NCBI GenBank assembly: GCA_027041035.1
Contig: JALULB010000192.1
Span: 1-10,243 of the forward strand
From: Sedimenticola sp.
GTDB taxonomy: Bacteria > Pseudomonadota > Gammaproteobacteria > Chromatiales > Chromatiaceae
Reading direction: 5' to 3'
DNA length: 10,243 nucleotides
The notes under the pieces are model-generated. The model did no database searches. It saw nothing but the letters and a program-made list of their open reading frames with translations, and was not told the origin of the DNA. Every line of letters begins with the position of its first letter. Position 1 is the stretch's first letter. This document shows, in pieces, positions 7,864 to 10,243 of the stretch. Position numbers and translations under genes: made by a program.

Positions 7864-9423
7864 ATGCGCTTCACGGCCCATTGGCTCTTCCTGCTCCTGT
7901 CGCTTCCACTCGTCTCGCTGGCGAAGCCGGACGCCCGGCCTCTCTATGCTACCCATTGCGCTGTCTGCCACGGTCCGGAACGGCTTGGCCTGACCGCCCC
8001 GGCGCTGCTGCCCGAGAACCTCAAGCGCCTCGGCCGCAAGCGCGCGCCGAAGGTCATCGCCGAGGGCCGCCCGGCGACCCAGATGCAGGGCTTCGCCGGC
8101 AAGCTGGACAAGGCGCAGATCGCCGCGCTGGTCGACTACATCTTCACGCCGCCGAAGGTTCGCCCGGAGTGGAGCGCGGACCGGATCCATGCATCCCATG
8201 TGGTCTATTTTCCGGAGCTGGTGCATGGCGATGCAAAGAGCGCGAAGCCGGTCTACGATGCCGATCCGCTGAACTTGTTTCTGGTCGTCGAGGCCGGGGA
8301 TCACCACGTCAGCGTGCTCGACGGCGACCGCCTCGAACCCATCCATCGATTCAAGTCGCGCTTCGCGTTGCATGGCGGGCCGAAATACACCTCCGACGGT
8401 CGCTTCGTCTACTTCGCTTCGCGCGATGGCTGGATCAGTAAGTTCGACATGTACAAGCTGAAGACCGTCGCCGAGATCCGCGCCGGTATCAACACGCGCA
8501 ACATCGCGGTATCGGCCGACGATCGCTATGTGCTGGTCGGCAACTACCTGCCGCATACCCTGGTGCTGCTGCGCGCCGATGACCTGAGCCTGATCAAGGT
8601 GATCCCGGTACGCGACGACTTCGGCAACAGTTCGCGGGTCAGCGCGGTGTATGTCGCGCCGCCGCGAGAGAGCTTCATCATTGCGTTGAAAGATTTTCCC
8701 GAGATCTGGGAGATGTTCTATTCGGACCATCCACCGAGGGTGTTCAACGGCGCGGTGCATGATTTTCACATGGCCGAGGGGCTGGCCGAGAAGGGACCGT
8801 TTCCGATCAAGCGTATCGGCACGGACGATATCCTCGACGACTTCTTCTTCGATCAGAGTTACACCAACCTGATCGGCACCGCGCGCAACGACAAGAAGGG
8901 TCAGGTGTTCAATCTGATCGTGCGCCGCAAGATCGCCGATCTGGATCTCACCGGCATGCCGCACCTCGGCTCCGGCATCACCTGGAAACGCAACGGCCAC
9001 ACCGTGATGGCGACACCCAACATCAAGGAGTCCTATGTAACCGTGATCGACATGGATACCTGGAAGACGATCAAGCGGATCAAGACACTCGGCCCCGGTT
9101 TCTTCATGCGCAGCCACGAGAACAGCCCGTATGCCTGGGTCGATGTGTTCTTCGGCCCGAACCGCGATGTCATGCACGTGATCGACAAGCAGACGCTGGA
9201 GATCGTCAAGACCCTGCGTCCCGCGCCGGGTAAGACCGCCGCGCATGTCGAGTTCACCCGTGATGGGCGGTATGCGCTGGTAAGCATATGGGACATGGAT
9301 GGCGCGATCGTGGTCTACGACGCGAAGACGCTGAAGGAGATCAAGCGCATCCCGATGAAGAAACCGGTCGGCAAATACAATGTCTACAACAAGATTCATC
9401 GCTCCGAGGGCACCAGCCATTGA
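7864..9423 (+). CDS. nirN: NirN, dihydro-heme d1 dehydrogenase (519 aa)
   Basis: NirN is a periplasmic NirS paralogue with a cytochrome c domain and a d1-type propeller. In P. aeruginosa it oxidises dihydro-heme d1, making the acrylate side chain, and passes heme d1 to NirS. Residues 1-20 form a signal peptide (cut after SLA). The heme c motif is C32-A-V-C35-H36 and Met74 (TQMQGF) is a possible axial ligand. His170 (FALHGGPKYTSDGRFVYF) corresponds to the proximal d1 histidine of NirS, and His367 (GMPHLGSG) to the NirS IPHPG histidine. The C-terminus KPVGKYNVYNKIH closely resembles the NirS ending [14 protein letters not shown]. The start is set by AGAGG 8 nt upstream. The stop overlaps the TTG start of the next gene (TTGA). 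Confidence 0.94.
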   Translation: MRFTAHWLFLLLSLPLVSLAKPDARPLYATHCAVCHGPERLGLTAPALLPENLKRLGRKRAPKVIAEGRPATQMQGFAGKLDKAQIAALVDYIFTPPKVRPEWSADRIHASHVVYFPELVHGDAKSAKPVYDADPLNLFLVVEAGDHHVSVLDGDRLEPIHRFKSRFALHGGPKYTSDGRFVYFASRDGWISKFDMYKLKTVAEIRAGINTRNIAVSADDRYVLVGNYLPHTLVLLRADDLSLIKVIPVRDDFGNSSRVSAVYVAPPRESFIIALKDFPEIWEMFYSDHPPRVFNGAVHDFHMAEGLAEKGPFPIKRIGTDDILDDFFFDQSYTNLIGTARNDKKGQVFNLIVRRKIADLDLTGMPHLGSGITWKRNGHTVMATPNIKESYVTVIDMDTWKTIKRIKTLGPGFFMRSHENSPYAWVDVFFGPNRDVMHVIDKQTLEIVKTLRPAPGKTAAHVEFTRDGRYALVSIWDMDGAIVVYDAKTLKEIKRIPMKKPVGKYNVYNKIHRSEGTSH

Positions 9424-10243
9424 GCCAAGTGGCGTATCTGGCCACCGGCCAGACCAGTTGCCATGACGCCGCCGGGCGCGAGATCCCTTGTGCCGGCAGC
9501 GGACAGGACGGTGAGACCCAACGAGGCCGGCCATGGCCGGAACCGCGTTTCGAGGTGAACGGAGAGCTGGTGCGTGACCTCGCTACCGACTTGGTCTGGC
9601 CGCGCGATGCCTCGCCGGCCGGCTTTCCGTTGACCTGGGCCGAGGCGCTGAAATTCGTCGCCGACCGGAACCGTCGCGCGTGGCTCGGCCATACCGACTG
9701 GCGCCTGCCGAACCGCCGCGAGTTACGCGGCCTGATGAGCTACCAGACCCGTCGTCCGGCGCTGCCCGCCGGGCATCCCTTCGTCAACGTCTTCTCGGCT
9801 TGGTACTGGAGCGGCACCACTGCCGTGCTTGCGCCTTCCCATGCCTGGTACGTGCACATGGAGGGCGCGCGCATGTTCTATGGCGGCAAGGATCAGTCGT
9901 ACATGGTGTGGCCGGTGCGCGGCGTCGGCAACGGCGTGCTCGCCGCGACCGGTCAGCGCGACTGCTTCGATGCTGAAGGGTTGCGCATCGAGTGCCGTGG
10001 CAGCGGTCAGGACGGCCAACTGCGCGCTGGTCGTGCATGGCCCGAGCCACGCTTCGAGCTTCGGCCAGAAGGCGTGCTCGATCGCCTGAGCGGATTGCTG
10101 TGGCGGTGCAACGCTGACCTGACCGGCGCGCCAGTAGCCTGGCCGAAAGTCCTCGCGGCAGTGCGCGAACTCGCCGCGCGCGAACCCGCGATCGACTGGC
10201 GTCTGCCGAACATCAACGAGCTGGGTAACTACTCAGCGAGTAA
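9420..10243 (+). CDS. DUF1566/Lcl_C tandem-repeat protein, 3' end interrupted or cut by window (274 codons seen)
   Basis: This open frame has no useful ATG. TTG at 9420 overlaps the nirN stop (TTGA) and has GAGGG (9406-9410) 9 nt upstream; GTG at 9429 is less well placed. The chain holds two similar units. Unit 1 (about 9-105) has TGQTSCHDAAGREIPC, GSGQDG, WPEPRFE and DWRLPN. Unit 2 (about 177-268) repeats TGQRDCFDAEGLRIEC, GSGQDG, WPEPRFE and DWRLPN. Between them is the Lcl_C core with WYWSGTT and YMVWPVRG. This is the DUF1566 pattern, whose function is not established. No signal peptide is seen, although many relatives are exported. After DWRLPNINEL the family would continue, but the reading enters a repeat end (10225 on), so the gene is probably broken there. 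Coupling to nirN suggests, without proving, a role linked to NirN or NirS. Confidence 0.75.
   Translation, partial: MSQVAYLATGQTSCHDAAGREIPCAGSGQDGETQRGRPWPEPRFEVNGELVRDLATDLVWPRDASPAGFPLTWAEALKFVADRNRRAWLGHTDWRLPNRRELRGLMSYQTRRPALPAGHPFVNVFSAWYWSGTTAVLAPSHAWYVHMEGARMFYGGKDQSYMVWPVRGVGNGVLAATGQRDCFDAEGLRIECRGSGQDGQLRAGRAWPEPRFELRPEGVLDRLSGLLWRCNADLTGAPVAWPKVLAAVRELAAREPAIDWRLPNINELGNYSAS
10225..10243 (+). mobile_element. Probable terminus of an insertion element at the window edge (partial)
   Basis: GTAACTACTCAG (10225-10236) is identical to the outer 12 bases of the right arm of the 2-122 element read on the other strand, and matches its left arm with one difference. It falls in the conserved middle of a DUF1566 motif, as expected for an insertion. 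The following seven bases do not match the 2-122 element, so this is a different element sharing only the outer terminal repeat. The window ends before anything else can be seen. Confidence 0.55.

Noticed and set aside
7849-9534. 561-codon open frame on the - strand opposite nirN
   Set aside because: Its product is rich in Arg/His/Asp with no recognisable domain, and it mirrors nirN, whose protein is clearly conserved. Long antisense frames are expected at this GC content.

Overview
The window is a GC-rich stretch holding most of a cytochrome cd1 denitrification locus: nirS, nirC, nirF, a fused nirD-L, nirG, nirH, nirJ and nirN, all on the + strand. These genes provide the periplasmic dissimilatory nitrite reductase (NO2- to NO) and most of the pathway for its heme d1. 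The gene content, the Paracoccus-like nirD-L fusion, the codon usage and the FNR/DNR-type promoter boxes point to a denitrifying proteobacterium. A gammaproteobacterium, perhaps a sulfur oxidiser, is my best guess, but lineage is inferred from impression only.

Layout. 1-122 is a 121-bp palindromic element with 27-bp terminal inverted repeats, followed by about 150 bp with no recognisable gene. A small conserved protein of unknown function lies on the - strand (277-630). The divergent region 631-790 carries two FNR/DNR-like boxes and an 18-bp-paired inverted repeat whose right arm contains the nirS Shine-Dalgarno sequence. nirS (791-2515) is followed at once by a 168-bp near-perfect palindrome (2521-2688) and further hairpins up to nirC. 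The biosynthetic run nirC-nirF-nirDL-nirG-nirH-nirJ (2849-7570) is tightly packed with abutting or overlapping genes. A 293-bp gap with hairpins and a REP-like repeat separates nirJ from nirN (7864-9423). A two-repeat DUF1566/Lcl_C protein begins at a TTG overlapping the nirN stop. It runs to the window end, where it enters a sequence identical to the terminal repeat seen at the left edge.

How the genes work together. From established knowledge of the family: NirD-L, NirG and NirH decarboxylate siroheme to 12,18-didecarboxysiroheme. NirJ (radical SAM) replaces two propionates with oxo groups. NirF and NirN act in the periplasm on the late intermediate (NirN as dihydro-heme d1 dehydrogenase) and deliver cofactor to NirS. 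NirC is a small c-type cytochrome electron carrier. nirE (uroporphyrinogen III methyltransferase), a regulator gene (dnr/nnr) and nirM are absent here and must lie elsewhere.

Most interesting points: the nirS leader, which could form a start-dependent translational gate; the DUF1566 protein coupled to nirN; and the repeats that end the window on both sides and fill the gaps between transcription units. I see no CRISPR array, tRNA or rRNA.
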